From assembly GCA_003667255.2 (NCBI GenBank), contig RCWM02000093.1, forward strand, positions 1,445,501 to 1,509,500: 64,000 nucleotides of DNA, given 5' to 3'. A model generated the notes under the pieces. It worked only from the letters and a program-made list of their open reading frames with translations. It ran no database searches and had not been told where the DNA came from. The stretch comes from Euschistus heros (lineage: Eukaryota; Arthropoda; Insecta; Hemiptera; Pentatomidae). Position numbers and translations under genes: made by a program. Below, one piece after another: positions 25,654 through 38,265 of this stretch. How positions within the stretch are numbered: position 1 is the stretch's first letter; the number at the start of each line of letters is the position of its first letter.

Positions 25654-26426
25654 TTAAAAAAATTAGTACATAAACATAGTAATTTCTAAACCAAAACAAG
25701 ATGAAGAGTCATGTTTTTTATAGAGAGTATCGAATAATATACAGACTCGTGTCAAAGATGCAAATTACTAAAATCGTTACGGACGCAAACGAGGACAAGA
25801 TGCCTCTGTGAATAGATGAAATTAGAGGAGAGTTGCCGCACTCGTTAGATACAGAATTTTGGCGCAGACTCTCAAAGCGGATTGGCCGATGAGGACCCAT
25901 TGAGCGGGAGGGCTCGAGGGATTAACTTTTTGTTGGCACCCTCAATCGCTACAAATTGCGGCCATTGAGTCCCTCATATCGGGGGTGAGGTCCTCCTTCA
26001 CAAACACCATTATGTCTCCACGGCGTATCTCGTTCCCTTCAATACGTTCTCCCAAAGCAAAAGCAGATATTTATGCCCTATGATCAACAATATCGGCTAA
26101 TACCAGATTGAGATTTCGGTAGTTTCTACCTTTCTTCATTCAAAAGAACTATTGTCAGAAATGACTTTTCTAATCATTTTTACAACTGTAGGATAGTAAA
26201 GAACGGTAAAAAAAAAAATCTAGTATAACCCTTTATTCACCAACAAACCATACAGATTTTCCTAAACAAACGTTGGTCAAAAATATGTTACAAAAAAGTA
26301 AGTAGACCACACTGATAAAAAAATAACAGTAACGAAAAAACATGAGGAACCGTCATCATAGGGCGAGGTATCCAATAGATTTGCCACTGCATAGTATAAA
26401 AATCAAAATCACAAATTATTGTCATT

Positions 26427-26430
<4 letters not shown>
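25654..26430. other. No gene seen
   Basis: A GC-richer patch (about 25780-26050) without recognisable coding content, followed by AT-rich DNA up to a microsatellite. Confidence 0.45.

Positions 26431-26497
<67 letters not shown>
26431..26497. repeat. (TA)n microsatellite
   Basis: About 67 bases of alternating TA. The overlapping Ile-Tyr open frame is not a gene. Confidence 0.95.
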
Positions 26498-26502
<5 letters not shown>

Positions 26503-26699
26503 ATAAAAAGTATGATAATGGAGTGCATGTGTCTGTGACTAGTAGTTTTTATCACAGTGCATCTTTGATTACCATACCAGCTGATATCGTGAAACTGCCG
26601 TATTATGCAACTAGTCATCACATCAACCATTACAGCATGGGAAGATAAAATTCTAATGATAAATTAATCCAAAATTCCAGAAAAATTTAAACATCATAA

Positions 26700-26974
26700 T
26701 CACCCGAGGATGCCATGGCCATTGCAAAACCCTGGCCTCCTCCACTATCCACTTCCACTCGGACCTATCTCCATCTCACGCACAGAGTCCGACGATCGTG
26801 CTCCACATCTTCGAGCCAACGATAATAGCACCCAGGTACTTAAACTTTGGATCTCTCTCGAAGTGATATCCAGCACCCACAATGTATCTTTTTCCTCTTT
26901 CCTCTTTGGTCGCCACCGTGTATTTGGTCTTTCCTTTATTTATTGCGAGTCCTACATTCTTACATCTTTTTAAA
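26700..26974 (-). pseudogene. LINE reverse transcriptase fragment, internally deleted
   Basis: The minus strand reads CKNVGLAINKGKTKY, then a variable stretch, then FERDPKFKYLGAIIVGSK. This is the post-YADD region of LINE reverse transcriptases (GL-x-IN-x-x-KTK, FKYLG). It runs with a deletion into WIVEEARVLQWPWHPR, typical of the extreme C-terminus of RTE/Jockey-type ORF2. The missing part between the two blocks and stops in the end region show it is dead. Confidence 0.75.
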
Positions 26975-26999
26975 TATCCATATTTAATAATATATTAAT

Positions 27000-28442
27000 T
27001 TTCAATATATTCATAAAATTGTACATTCCATTTTAAAGAACATTGAAACAAATAACTACAAATATATAACTAATAAACCTTTACTAACTTCACTTTTACT
27101 TATTAAATTCTGATATTACAGATTATATTAATGTTTCTATTTTTCTTTTGGTAGTTTTATATTTTAAATTATTTGTATAATTTATAGTGGTCAAGTAAAC
27201 TATTCCAGACTTTCTTAAAAGTTTTAAAATTTTAAGAATTTTCAGGAATCGGCTAGGTGGAAGAAGGGTTCCTAATATCAAATAGTCATATATTTTCATT
27301 ACATTGCACTCCAGTCCGGGGTGGAACTTGGTTGGCTTCCTGAATAATATCCTTCTGTCTCCGGCCCTCTTTTCCCAAGCTAACCATACCAACGGCGAAG
27401 AAGGTACAGAGGTTAGGACAGGTAATACTATGGTATTATACAGTCGTAGCTTATTGGTTTCAGACTATAACCTACTTTATTATAGTTTTATACATGCCAA
27501 GTAGGACATATTGTACCGAAGTAGGCTAATACAAAATTCGATTTAATTACTCATTCAACGATAATTGAGTCAAACGTAAAAACTGTTTATTTGTTTATTT
27601 AATTTTTGTTATATCCACTATTTACCCCAATGAGCTAAAGTTTATTAAATCCCATCCATGGAATATCAGCGTTTTCAGTCTCTGATTCAGCAGTTCTGAA
27701 GAAGAAATATAAATCAGATGATAAGCTGGGCAAACGACCACGGTGAAAGTTCTACGATCCGCAGAGTTCCCTCAGGGAGTGCAAACATCGCCCAAGATAA
27801 AGGCCACATTAAGAAGAGGCTGACCAAAGCTGGACATTAATAGCCAATGCCTCTTATATTTCTTCTTTTATTGCTGAGGCTGTTCCATTTCCACGCATAT
27901 TATCTTAAGGACGAGAGATTGAGAGATGGGTTTATGTGGCCGTACCGATTGGCAAAAAGATTGGTTGAAATAGACACTCGGCCAAGTTGTCTTAGCTTCT
28001 TCAGCCCATTGCGTTTAGTCTATATTTTTTGTTTCATAAATGAGTGGTAAAGTTATATTAAACGCACTATATTCAACAAGGCTAATTATTCTTGGATAGG
28101 CTCTGAAGTTTTGTATTACTTTTTTTTTTATGTGAGGCACACCACTACGATATGCCATTATCGAAAAAATTAATACTTTTTCAATTTCTCTATAGACGTA
28201 TAATAAATCAATGTTTGTCATGTACATCATCCTGATGCTGTAACGTACTCAGGTTACTACTTAAGACATTCCATACTTTTGTTTGGTGCAATGAATTGTC
28301 AGTGAGTCTAAATGCAAGCATATAACTTATTCCATGACCTATATCTTGTATATCTCTTGTGTACCAAGAGGACTTAGATTGTTTTATGGGGAAAAAATCA
28401 GGTAGATATTAAATTAATACGTATCAAAAGTGAAATAAAACA
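27000..28442. other. No supported gene
   Basis: AT-rich sequence with a moderately GC-rich patch at 27310-27420 and another at 27690-27840. The minus-strand frame at 27310-27400 has a faint resemblance to a LINE C-terminus, but not enough to annotate. Confidence 0.4.
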
Positions 28443-28685
28443 ATGGAGATATTCCCATTCAAAAACAACAATAGAAGATTGCATGCAACATTGAGGATTG
28501 GCCCTACTCGCCTTATACATGGCTGTCTTTTAATGAAAGAAGCCTCACCAAAATTTTTATGTATTAAGGGTCAATTAAGAATCAGACATATTCTAACATA
28601 CAGAATGCCCACTATACAAAAGCTTTTATTATCGTTAATGGTTGGAAAGAGAACTCTCGGAAATGCTTGGAGATATAATACATAA
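28443..28685 (+). pseudogene. LINE ORF2 C-terminal (RNase H-end) fragment
   Basis: The frame contains ATLRIGPTRLIHGCLLMKEA, then CIKGQLRIRHILTY. This is the conserved tail of Jockey/I-type LINE polyproteins (LRIGHTRLTHGxLL, then a Cys cluster and L-T-x-x-HIL). The Cys residues are partly lost. No adjacent RT continues in frame. Confidence 0.7.
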
Positions 28686-28860
28686 AATCTAAGGAACCAG
28701 GACACTGAAGACGAAGAAGTTGAGTGTCAAAAAACAATCAAGCTAACCTACCTATATCTTGTAGAGTATTTTAATATTTTTCAAAACGAACGACTAATCC
28801 TCAAACTAGGCTTGAAAGGCAAAAACCTCAAAGACGTGCCTGCCAATTCATAGTTTTTGT

Positions 28861-28990
28861 AGCACTGATAACCAACTTTACAAGACCATTCTAAAACCTG
28901 TTTGTTCGATAGGATTAGAACATTGGGTACAACACCATCTAATATCTTCCCGTTAATTATAGTTTCCTGATAAATGTTTGATTTATCGCC
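28861..28990 (+). pseudogene. LINE RT-thumb fragment
   Basis: The plus strand reads NQLYKTILKPVCSIGLEHWV, then after stops FPDKCLIYRQDSQP. This matches the region after the LINE RT domain (LYK-x-I-LKP-x-x-x-YG-x-x-W, FQ-x-K-x-LR). It lies downstream of the RNase H-end fragment at 28.5 kb, the reverse of the order in an intact element, so two insertions or a rearrangement are implied. Confidence 0.6.
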
Positions 28991-31900
28991 AAGATTCGCA
29001 ACCATAAGTTAAAGTTGGCAGAACCGTACTATAATCATAATAAATATCTATTACTATGGTCGATTTCCTGGCGTTTTTATGAAGAAGGACTATTTAAAGT
29101 TCTTGATCCGTCTGTATATAGTAGTTCGTTTCAAGAAATATCTCATTGTCTCTCTCACAAAAAATTTTTAAAATCAATCAAAAATGACAGTTACCTTTGA
29201 AATATAAAATGTTGTAATAAAATATAATTCTTGACTCAATTAAACTGATGAACTAATAGTCAATACCTAAGAATGTTTAATATAACGTTTCACATGTAGG
29301 TTAATATAACCTACATTGTGTTTCAGAAAATTAAAATTTTTGAAAATCTTTACCTGGTTAAAAGAAAATAATGACGATGCACGAAAAGGGGCAAAACGAT
29401 GGAGAGTGGAAACCACACCAAGAAAGGCCGCTGCAAAGACTCAGACGATCATCCAGAACAGAAAAACGGGAAAGGCACAGCCTATTAATCACAATATTGA
29501 AAATAAGAGAATACAAGGATAAGAATTGAGTTACTTCACCACTTAAAATTATGTGTGGAAGAAGAATAAATGTGACTTCTCGACAGGGAGAAAATAAGTT
29601 TGACTCGAACGGCTTAAGTCACCTGGTGGGAAATTTTTTATTTCTCATGAATAAATGAGCAGTGATGACTAATTAGAAAGGAGTGTTTGTAGGTACAGAA
29701 ATCTGTTTCCTTAGCTACAACATTTATTAGATACTCTTACACTGGCAGGTTGGTGACGATCCAGTAAATAGTATAGAGATTCACCAAGTCTGACAACAGT
29801 TGTTCACATGTTGAAGTAGAATTTTAGTTTGGGGAGTACTTTTCTAATTCTTTATTAGGAAAAGAGCTACAGATATATTTATTAGCGAGAGATCAGCAGG
29901 TCAACCCCAGGACAATCGAGTGAAGATGTATGAAGACAAGCAAGGAAATGTAAGATTATTCGGGATGATGCTATAAAGAATAAAACCAGTGCTGAGTGAG
30001 GAACTACTGTCTTGTGAAAAATACTTTCTTAACAACCGTAATGCGAAATGTTTTTCTGCGGATTTAATGAACAGTTTGAAAACTACAATAGGTTTGTTCA
30101 TCCCGTTTCCATTTTGAAAAGGAAAGACCTGTTCTTGAGAGACCAACTGGAGGATAAGGTGCTGAGAAGGAAAAGTTGGCTTCAAATCCTTAAAAAAGGA
30201 ACACCAATTTTTAAAGTTACAAATACGCCTTTTGGACAGCGTTTATATTAGTTTGTGTGACGCCTTCACTGATTAAACCGAAAATTTGATGAGGACGAAA
30301 AAAATACAAATTTGTCATATTTACTAACATGGAATTGATGTCGTCTGTGAGTTTAAATATTTTAATTTTATATGATGATTTTATATGGTGAGAATTCTAC
30401 TTAAAAAGCTTTCTGGGTGAAGACAGTGGCAATCGTATGATTATATCAAGATTTCGTGAATAACTTTTCAGTTCACCGGCATCAGTAAATCGCATAAAAG
30501 GGGAATATTAGGACAAATGGGCTCAATGAGTATAGTTTTTGTGACTCCTAATATTTGAATAGAGGACATTCTTCACTTGAGTATTTTGAAAGGCCGTTTA
30601 TATGGTTATTGATATAGGATAAATTTTGATGTATTTAACATTTCTAATGACAACTACGTTCTAAATAATTGGATTATCTTGGTGGTGTAATGTATATGCT
30701 ACATGTTTTTGCATGAGTTTACTGCATAAAATTGATATATTGTTTTTCTTTCTTTATTGTTTGTCTTTTTAAACATTTGTTTTTTATAAATAAGCTATTT
30801 ATAGTATCACATACATTAGTTAAAATGAACTTACTATAATTAGTATTCTAGCATTTATAACTCAACAAGTTCGACGACCAAGGCTTTTCAAGGAATAGGT
30901 TATTTTATTATCTCTAGCTGAGAATAATGTAGGATAACCTAATCTAATTTTCCCTTTAAAACACCCTTGGAAAAATATATGTATCACTTTCAAAAAATGT
31001 TATTGAATTAAAGTAAGAAATAAACAGATGACAGAAAAAATTAATAAATAATTTAATGCAGTGGATAAATAATTCGCGGTTCAGTCTGTCTGTAAATAAA
31101 CTGTCCATTTAAATAACAATTCAGTAACATCATCCATACTGTTATCATCCTTAAGGGCTACTGTAATAATGTTGGATAATCTAAGGGTGTTCAGTTTTCA
31201 GTGGTGACCTGGATATTGCTAAAAATGTGGGCTATTATTAAGTTATTGTTACATTGATGGCATCTTTTAATGTCCTCACTTGTCTCCAAGTTGTATATAG
31301 CCTATATTCAAAAACTGTGAGATGTTATGGTTTTTGTGATTCGGAACCCCCAGTTTCGGTGTTCCATATTTAGTATAACTAATACTAATATCAGAAGTAG
31401 AAATATAATATAATTTACCATTTATTGCCTTCTTCCGTTATCAAAGAAATTACCTTAAGATTTATTTATGGGTCAAGAAAGTAACTACTCAAGTCATTAT
31501 GCACTTGCTTTAAAGGCAAACTTTATAATGATGGTAGAATATCCCAAAATATGGGCTGTTTAAAATTTCAGGCCTGCCAGTGGAAGTAACTCGCTTTCTT
31601 TTTTTCATGCCGGGAACAAACTCATTTCCTGGCGGTCAGCGCCCCCCCCCCTCATGTATTTTTCATAAATGTAACAGCCCCCCCCCCCCCCTCCCCCCCT
31701 CCCCCATCCTTTCCTTCTCCTCCCCCACTACCCTACAGACCCCAGCTCTGCTTTAATCATACCCCGATCTCAGCCCTGTTTAGAGGAGATTTTCTCCTTA
31801 CGGCTCCGTCGTCTCGGGAATAATATCAGTATCTGGGAGATATCTAGGTTATAATTTTCTACGCTTTATTATTTTTACCCTTAGATCTGCTTGAAGAGAT

Positions 31901-34900
31901 GACATTAGACGTCCCAGGAATATACTTTTTTCTGATTACTAATGTATTCTGATTAGTTAATTTATTCAATTATTTATTTGAAGTAAAAAAAAAAAATATA
32001 TATTATATATAGATCTCAAACTGCTCATATAATAATTATAATAATTTCTTTATTTAACAATTAAAATTATTTTATTACTAAGGAATCGGTCTACAGTGAT
32101 CTACCCTAGACAACTCATATTTTGAATCACATTTTAGTTACTGTTCCTCCACCACAACATCCAAACCAAAACTTTTAATTCTATTACTTTTTGGGAAAGT
32201 GGGCTATCGGACAAAAAGAGTTGATATATCGTTATTTCTCTTTTGAAAGCCTTTAAAATTACAAACATTTCAAGAAATCTTTCTCTTAAACTTGTGGTCA
32301 TATTTTTTATTCGGTTAGATATAAGGTTTTTAGATCTTCACCTAAGAGTCTTTTTATTTGGAAACATTTTCAAGGTTTAAATTATATTCTTTGTCTCAAT
32401 TTATATTTATTTTTTTAGGAATTTTAATATTCAGCCTCAAAACTGTTAGGCTATTGACTAATGGGAGAGAATAAAAATTAGATTGTAGATTTTTTAAATG
32501 GTTTTGTTGATATTTACAACTGCTTACAGAACAAAATACGTCTAGTAAATGTGAACTTAATGTTCAGTGTTTTATTTGCTTGTAAAGTAACTGCCTATTG
32601 GTAATATTTCCATAAAAAATCCGTATTAGAAGATTCCGAAGCTGTCTTATAGAATGAAATCAAGCCTTCTGACTAGAAATTAATATTTCATGTTATTCGA
32701 AAAATAAACTATCCATCCAGCTCTCTCTTTACTTATTGTGGATATTTTCTGGCATATTTGTAGCGGTATGTAGTCATTGAATCTATTGGAGTATTCATGA
32801 ACTCTGTAATGAAACTTCAAAAGTTCGAATAATACTAATGTATGGAACTAGTTATATACAAATTGCTGTCGATAAGTATACGAATTATACTTTTTCCTTA
32901 GGTCTAGTTATGAAGTTCCCAGAGGAAGAGATAACATATCATATTTCATAAATGACTTTTATGTTTCTCCACGTATACTCATGAAAAACGTTTTCCAAGT
33001 TGAAACCTGTATTCTGTTGATCTCATTCCTGTAAAACAGAAATTTACCATGATTCAGGATATTTTTTTTTCTTAAGGTTTGAATCAATTAAAATTGTCAG
33101 ATTTGTTTGAGTCCAATAAAATCCCTCAATTGGTAATACTTGCTTAACTATACCAGAGAAATTACCAATATTTACGTGTAATTGTTTAACCCAAATGATA
33201 AAAAGGAAAAAAAACAAAAAGTACCTTCAGTACACGCACCTGACGCCATTGTTTAAAATTACTGAAGTTGTATTTAGTAGATATATATTCTAAGGTGTAA
33301 TGTAGCTCAAAATATGAAATTTTAAATAATGATGATTATAACTTATCGAAGGCCATATTCTAGACCTAAATCTAAAAATATACATGAAAGGCCAAAAAAC
33401 TATTTATGTCTGTTATCAGTATAGCAAAGGTAATTAGTATCTGCGGAATTTGTGAGGAACAGAAATATAGATCATTATTTACTTATGGTTCTAAGCTACT
33501 TGTGTATTTATAACATAACAAAACCATATTATTGGGTAAACATATACAATTATATATAATTTGGCATTTATGCAGCCCTTATTAATTTCTAACAAGAGAT
33601 ATATATCCCTACTTAAGCCTAAAACTAAAGATGAATGTATAACATTTAAACTGTTTTTACATAAAATAAATGTAGCAGAAAAACCAGATCATTTTCAGTA
33701 CCTTATTACAGTTATCCTATGAGATAACTGTTGCAACAGCAGCTGAACGCGAGACCCCTCTAGGAGTCGCATGGTGAAGCCTTTCGATCGCATAAAGAAG
33801 CACAAAATATCTAATTGTTTAACGGGAAGAAATGAAAGATTTTTCACAATTGATTTGTATGCTGTTTGGGGAGCTATTTATAAATTCGTCATCTTTTTCA
33901 CCTCAAAAAATTCCGAAGACAATTCATTTGACGAAAAAATAATCTTGTAGGCAAAATGGACTCCAAAAAAATAGTTCGTAGTAAATTTAATGTAGTATTT
34001 TTTTCGTAAATAGTATATTTAGTATTATTTCTTTTTAAATTAAAAAAAATATATATAACAAATTAACATCTTACAGTTCTTTTCAGAGAGCTCTAGTTTT
34101 TCGATGTGGAGAAAAAATAAAAATTATGTTCCATTTGAAAGCCACATAATTAAATTACATTAGAAAAATGAATTTAGTGTTTTATTTACATACCTGCTTG
34201 GTGAATCGCTCCAGCAATTTCTATCCGCTCTATATTCCTCATCAATGTTTCTTTTTAATTAGGATTTATGGAGTTATAAAGATATTTATGCCCACTTACC
34301 AAATCTATTAATTTATTATAATTCATTTTGTAAAAAAAAAAATAATTATATTTTGCATAAAAAATATGATTGTGCCACTTTTAAGACCACATCATATAGC
34401 AATTGAGGTGTGCGTTTGAATTCTTCTTTTGCAGTGGGATTTTTAAATCACAAGAAATACCAATTGCTATGTAATAAGTAAAAATTCACCTATTTGAAAA
34501 AAAAAATATCGAATAAATAATAATATAAAGGCCTTTAAAAATAAAATAAAATTATGAAAATCAAAAAAATTAACAAATAAATACAGTATATTTTCTAAAT
34601 AAAAGTACATTCATACATGTTTACAATATTTATATTTTAACACTTACACTGAGGAACCCCAATCCAACTTCCTTTCCTTAAATGGATTCTAGGAGATGAA
34701 CTAATATTTATAAAAGCACTTTGAAATTCAAATAATAATGATATAGTAAGAATTAGTCTTTTGAGTAGGCAAAGATATCCGTAATGCTGCCGGAACATGA
34801 ATACTTAATATGAATTGTAAATTATAAAAATGTACATAAAGTATTATTATCTATCTATTCCTAATACAAAGAACATAAATACATGGCATCCATTATTGAA

Positions 34901-35100
34901 TGGAGCTACAAATAAATTATTATTAGCTATAAAGCTATAAAGTATTATTATTGTTTAGATTAGTGGCTAATTTTTTTTTTTTTTTTTTAATCTTTGAAAT
35001 TTAGAAATACAATACCAACATGCGATGTGTGGAAAAATGTGGTTTGATATACGTTTTCATCATCGACCTTATGTGATGTGATTGTACGTTTAATTTTATT
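28991..35100. other. Large stretch without supported genes
   Basis: AT-rich DNA. Open frames near 29015-29200, 29316-29522 and 29901-30251 have no recognisable domain, signal peptide or splice support. The only structural feature I can point to is the cytosine-rich tract at 31642-31705. Confidence 0.45.
31642..31705. repeat. Cytosine-rich tract
   Basis: Runs of 10, 14, 7 and 5 C residues in 64 bases, continuing as a pyrimidine-rich stretch to about 31735. The minus strand has four G-runs of five or more and could form a G-quadruplex. This is striking in such an AT-rich region. Confidence 0.9.
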
Positions 35101-35302
35101 TTATGCTTTTACTTTAAACATTTTTTTTTTTTGAACTTAGTTATATCATTTGATGATGGTATATTTCCCTAAAATAATTTTAATAATCGACCAAAAGATA
35201 GGAATTTTTATCACAGGTGGAAGTAATTTGTCGTACTGCTCATTAAATAATATTGTATTCTTAGTATAAGCCGTCGATATTCTTCAGAAGGATACCTCCG
35301 AC

Positions 35303-35491
35303 CTAACCTCCCATGTTTTGAAGGATCTGCGGCAGCGGCACGCCCTGCTGAACCTGCTGGACTAATGCTGTGAGGTTGAATCCTGGAGGCAAGAGACCTG
35401 GAGGGAGTTGTGGCGCTCCTAGAGCCCCCGGCAAGAACAACGCCTGAGTAGCCACGAAGACGCAGCAGAGGACGAGCAGCTTCCAGAACAT
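35303..35491 (-). CDS. Small secreted peptide, 62 residues, proline/leucine-rich
   Basis: A single-exon frame encoding MFWKLLVLCCVFVATQA, a good signal peptide, with likely cleavage after the alanine at 17. The mature part of about 45 residues has a LPPGLLPPG repeat, one N-glycosylation site (NLT) and an amphipathic end, VQQVQQGVPLPQILQNMGG, with no cysteine. The start is supported by a TATA box 35 bases upstream of the ATG (35526-35533), which leaves a very short 5' UTR. A minus-strand AATAAA lies at 35095-35100. It sits 3.7 kb from the six-cysteine gene array and on the same strand as its first three members, but shares no mature sequence with them. I do not recognise the family. An antimicrobial, salivary or cuticular role is conceivable but unsupported. 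Confidence 0.75.
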   Translation of the reverse strand: MFWKLLVLCCVFVATQALFLPGALGAPQLPPGLLPPGFNLTALVQQVQQGVPLPQILQNMGG

Positions 35492-35525
35492 CTCGAAATA
35501 TTTGCTTCTGGTTGCAGCTCTGGGT

Positions 35526-35533
35526 CTTATATA
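35526..35533 (-). promoter_or_regulatory. TATA box of the 62-residue secreted peptide gene
   Basis: TATATAAG on the minus strand, 35 bases before the ATG, followed by CCCAGAGCTGCAACC as a plausible start-site region. Confidence 0.6.
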
Positions 35534-35846
35534 TCGCTGTCTTATCTTATGCCTTATCGATATGTGTCGCTGAATCCGTTTGCATTTATTATATGAGCCT
35601 TTCGTAACACCGTATTCTATTTGAATAACTATAAATAATTTTGTGTTTGAGGAAAATTTAAAAACAAATTCCTACATTAGCTATTCATTTTCCTTCATCA
35701 TTCTAAGTAAATATCGTTTTAAAATAAGACAAATTGTTAGGTAATTTATAACCTTTGCATTGGTATGGTGATCATTGCTAATCGTAAACAAGAGCAATAA
35801 GACTTATTTTATGGAACTAGAACGGATATTTGCATATTTGCGAAAT

Positions 35847-35847
<1 letters not shown>

Positions 35848-35880
<33 letters not shown>
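35848..35880. repeat. Poly(T), 33 bases
   Basis: Uninterrupted T run; could be the poly(A) tail of an old minus-strand retroposon. Confidence 0.9.
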
Positions 35881-35885
<5 letters not shown>

Positions 35886-36117
35886 ATTTAAATTGATTTA
35901 GGTAAAAGCTGTGTTAAAAGACGATGAATATATTGAATCAGATGTTAGGTAGGATCAGTCAGAAAAAATATTAGGCTATTTAAAAAATAACTAATATGGT
36001 TTATTTTATTTTCCAACGCAAATGGAACATTAGAAAAAAAAAACTAAAGAACTTAAATTAACATATTATATGTTTATTGCTATTATTATTTTTTTGTTTT
36101 CCAATTTTACATTTGTC

Positions 36118-36308
36118 TTGATGAGGGCCATCAATTATTTGGTCGAAACGTAGGAAAATAAAATAACATATATTTGTTAATTTTCAAACATTACCTAACA
36201 TTTATGAATATAATATGCAATGATATCTCCTAAAAACAAGTTTTAATTATCAAAAAAATTAATATTCATACGGGCGACGTTTTATGGCTTTGCCATATTT
36301 TCAAGCCC
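36118..36308. repeat. Two opposed Penelope-like hammerhead-type motifs
   Basis: On the plus strand, 36118-36150 reads TTGATGAG, the stem GGCCA, a loop, TGGTC and GAAACG. This is one base off the CUGAUGA core of hammerhead ribozymes, with a five-pair stem II and GAAA in place. On the minus strand, 36308-36271 reads GGGCTTGAAAATATGGC, AAAGCCATAAAACG and TCGCCCG, the same arrangement as at 10618-10657. Penelope-like retroelements carry such motifs in their terminal repeats. The opposed pair fits their inverted repeat organisation. Confidence 0.55.
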
Positions 36309-36339
36309 TAAGAACAGATAATAATGTAATAAATTAAAA

Positions 36340-36341
<2 letters not shown>

Positions 36342-36404
<63 letters not shown>
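36342..36404. repeat. (TA)n microsatellite
   Basis: About 63 bases of alternating TA directly beside the Penelope-like motif. Confidence 0.95.
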
Positions 36405-36407
<3 letters not shown>

Positions 36408-36640
36408 CATATAAATAAATATTATATGCATTACCTTAAAATTATCTCACTGCCTCTTATCCTCATAAATATCGTAATCTCCTCATATAATAATTACAAA
36501 CCTAATTGCCTAAATTTTTTTCTGACTGATCCCATCCAATATCTTTTTCAATCAATGAATTTTTAAGGAGAGGAAAAAAATGTGAGACTGTGTACTAAGA
36601 TGAATTTCTGCACACTATCATGGGTAGAACGAACATATTC

Positions 36641-36830
36641 TACAAAAGGAAAATTGATTCTCATAACTTACCTTGTAGTGTTAGCATATGCAGATCAGAT
36701 TGTTTTACATGCTAATCCAATACTAAGAAGATATTGATGAGAATCCTTAGGGAAGAATGATGGAATGCTAGGCTAAGCTTCTTGATATGGAAATTAATCT
36801 AGACTAAAGCTATTATAGCGATTATAGGAG
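36641..36830 (+). pseudogene. LINE reverse transcriptase core fragment
   Basis: The plus strand reads ITYLVVLAYADQIVLHAN, the RT catalytic motif with the second catalytic Asp of YADD changed to Gln. In a shifted frame LLDMEINLD and then TKAII-like residues follow, as expected for the IN-x-x-KT motif. Stops and frame changes show it is inactive. Confidence 0.65.
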
Positions 36831-38208
36831 GTATTCAGATTACCTCTGCAAGTTAGGAGGTGTTAGACAAAAAATGTATAAAAATGATCAACTGTGAAGT
36901 AGATTTAGAATGACAAAGCCCTGAACAAGTAAAAATAAAAGAAACTTTCTCATGCTTAAAATCTTTATAATAACTTTAAATATATCTTTATAGTTGTCCT
37001 GCTAAATGACCGTATAATTAACATTAAATATTAAGTTTAGTTCACTTGTTTGTTATATTATATTAAGTTACTTTAAAATATTTTTTGAATGTTTTTTTGT
37101 AAGAGCAAGTTTTGTGTTAATTAATTCAAGTGTTTCTACATGTGGCTTTCGAAATAGAAAAAGACTCTGCTCTGGTCTTAGAGAAGTTATAAGACAAGAT
37201 TTCTTGTTTTTATTTCCTAGGATAAAAATTATTCTGACGCATTTCACTGTTGCCAAACTCTAAGCCATATTCCATAATTCATGGACGGAGTGTCCGTTAC
37301 TTTTTCTCTGCCCAGTCTCACAATTTTTAGCCATTATCATTGCAAATGGAGTGTCTAGCGTTCTGAACGATTATAATATTTCAGAGTTGGCTTCTGCAAA
37401 TCTATTATTTATTAATTTTTTTTTTATGAAATTGTTCACTTGGTTTATTAAATTATTATTAGGATTCAAACACGTATCTGATGTATAGGAGGATCCTTTT
37501 TTAATTTGATCCTTAAAATAAAAATAGTAATGACTAGTCTGCATGTGTACCAACATACTTTCTTAATTCTTAACTCATTGAACATTATTGGTCTCTTGTT
37601 GTTTATATGATTGTTTAATAATTTCCCGCTATAAATATGTTTAAATTTATATCGAAAATAATAGATTCGAACGGTAACGTAGGACTGTCATGGTCTATAA
37701 TGCAGCAACATTTTTTTATTCTTCACTTCATAATAAGAACAAATACAAAATTTAAAAAAATGTGAATTGAATCGGATAGATATATCTACTTATCAATATA
37801 TGATATCTTTCCTTGCTTCGAACAAAAATCTTATATTCACTCTATTCAGGTGTTAAGCAGAAGATATAATTTTGCAACTTCTTTGGGCATTCATAGCTGG
37901 ATCGTACTAGCTTATTTCTCCAGAATGTCAATAGTTTTATATTTTTTATTTTGTTCAGCCTTGTTAAATAGAAGGTGGAATGTAATTCTAGATACATATA
38001 TATTGGCCCCTATTGAGAGATTAGTTGGATAATGTAAACCGGAAATACGGCATTGTTAAAAGCGAAGACTAAAAATGATTTTCGCAAAATAAAAAGAAAA
38101 GAAAAAAATAGTGTTATTGTGCAGACAGCTGTCCTAAATGACAAGCAAGAAATCCAATACAAAAAAAAAAAAAAATAAATAAATAAAAAATAAAAAAAAA
38201 AATAATAA

Positions 38209-38265
<57 letters not shown>

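Noticed and set aside
27300..27400. LINE C-terminal fragment on the minus strand
   Set aside because: Only faint similarity around DIIQEA in one frame; too weak to annotate.
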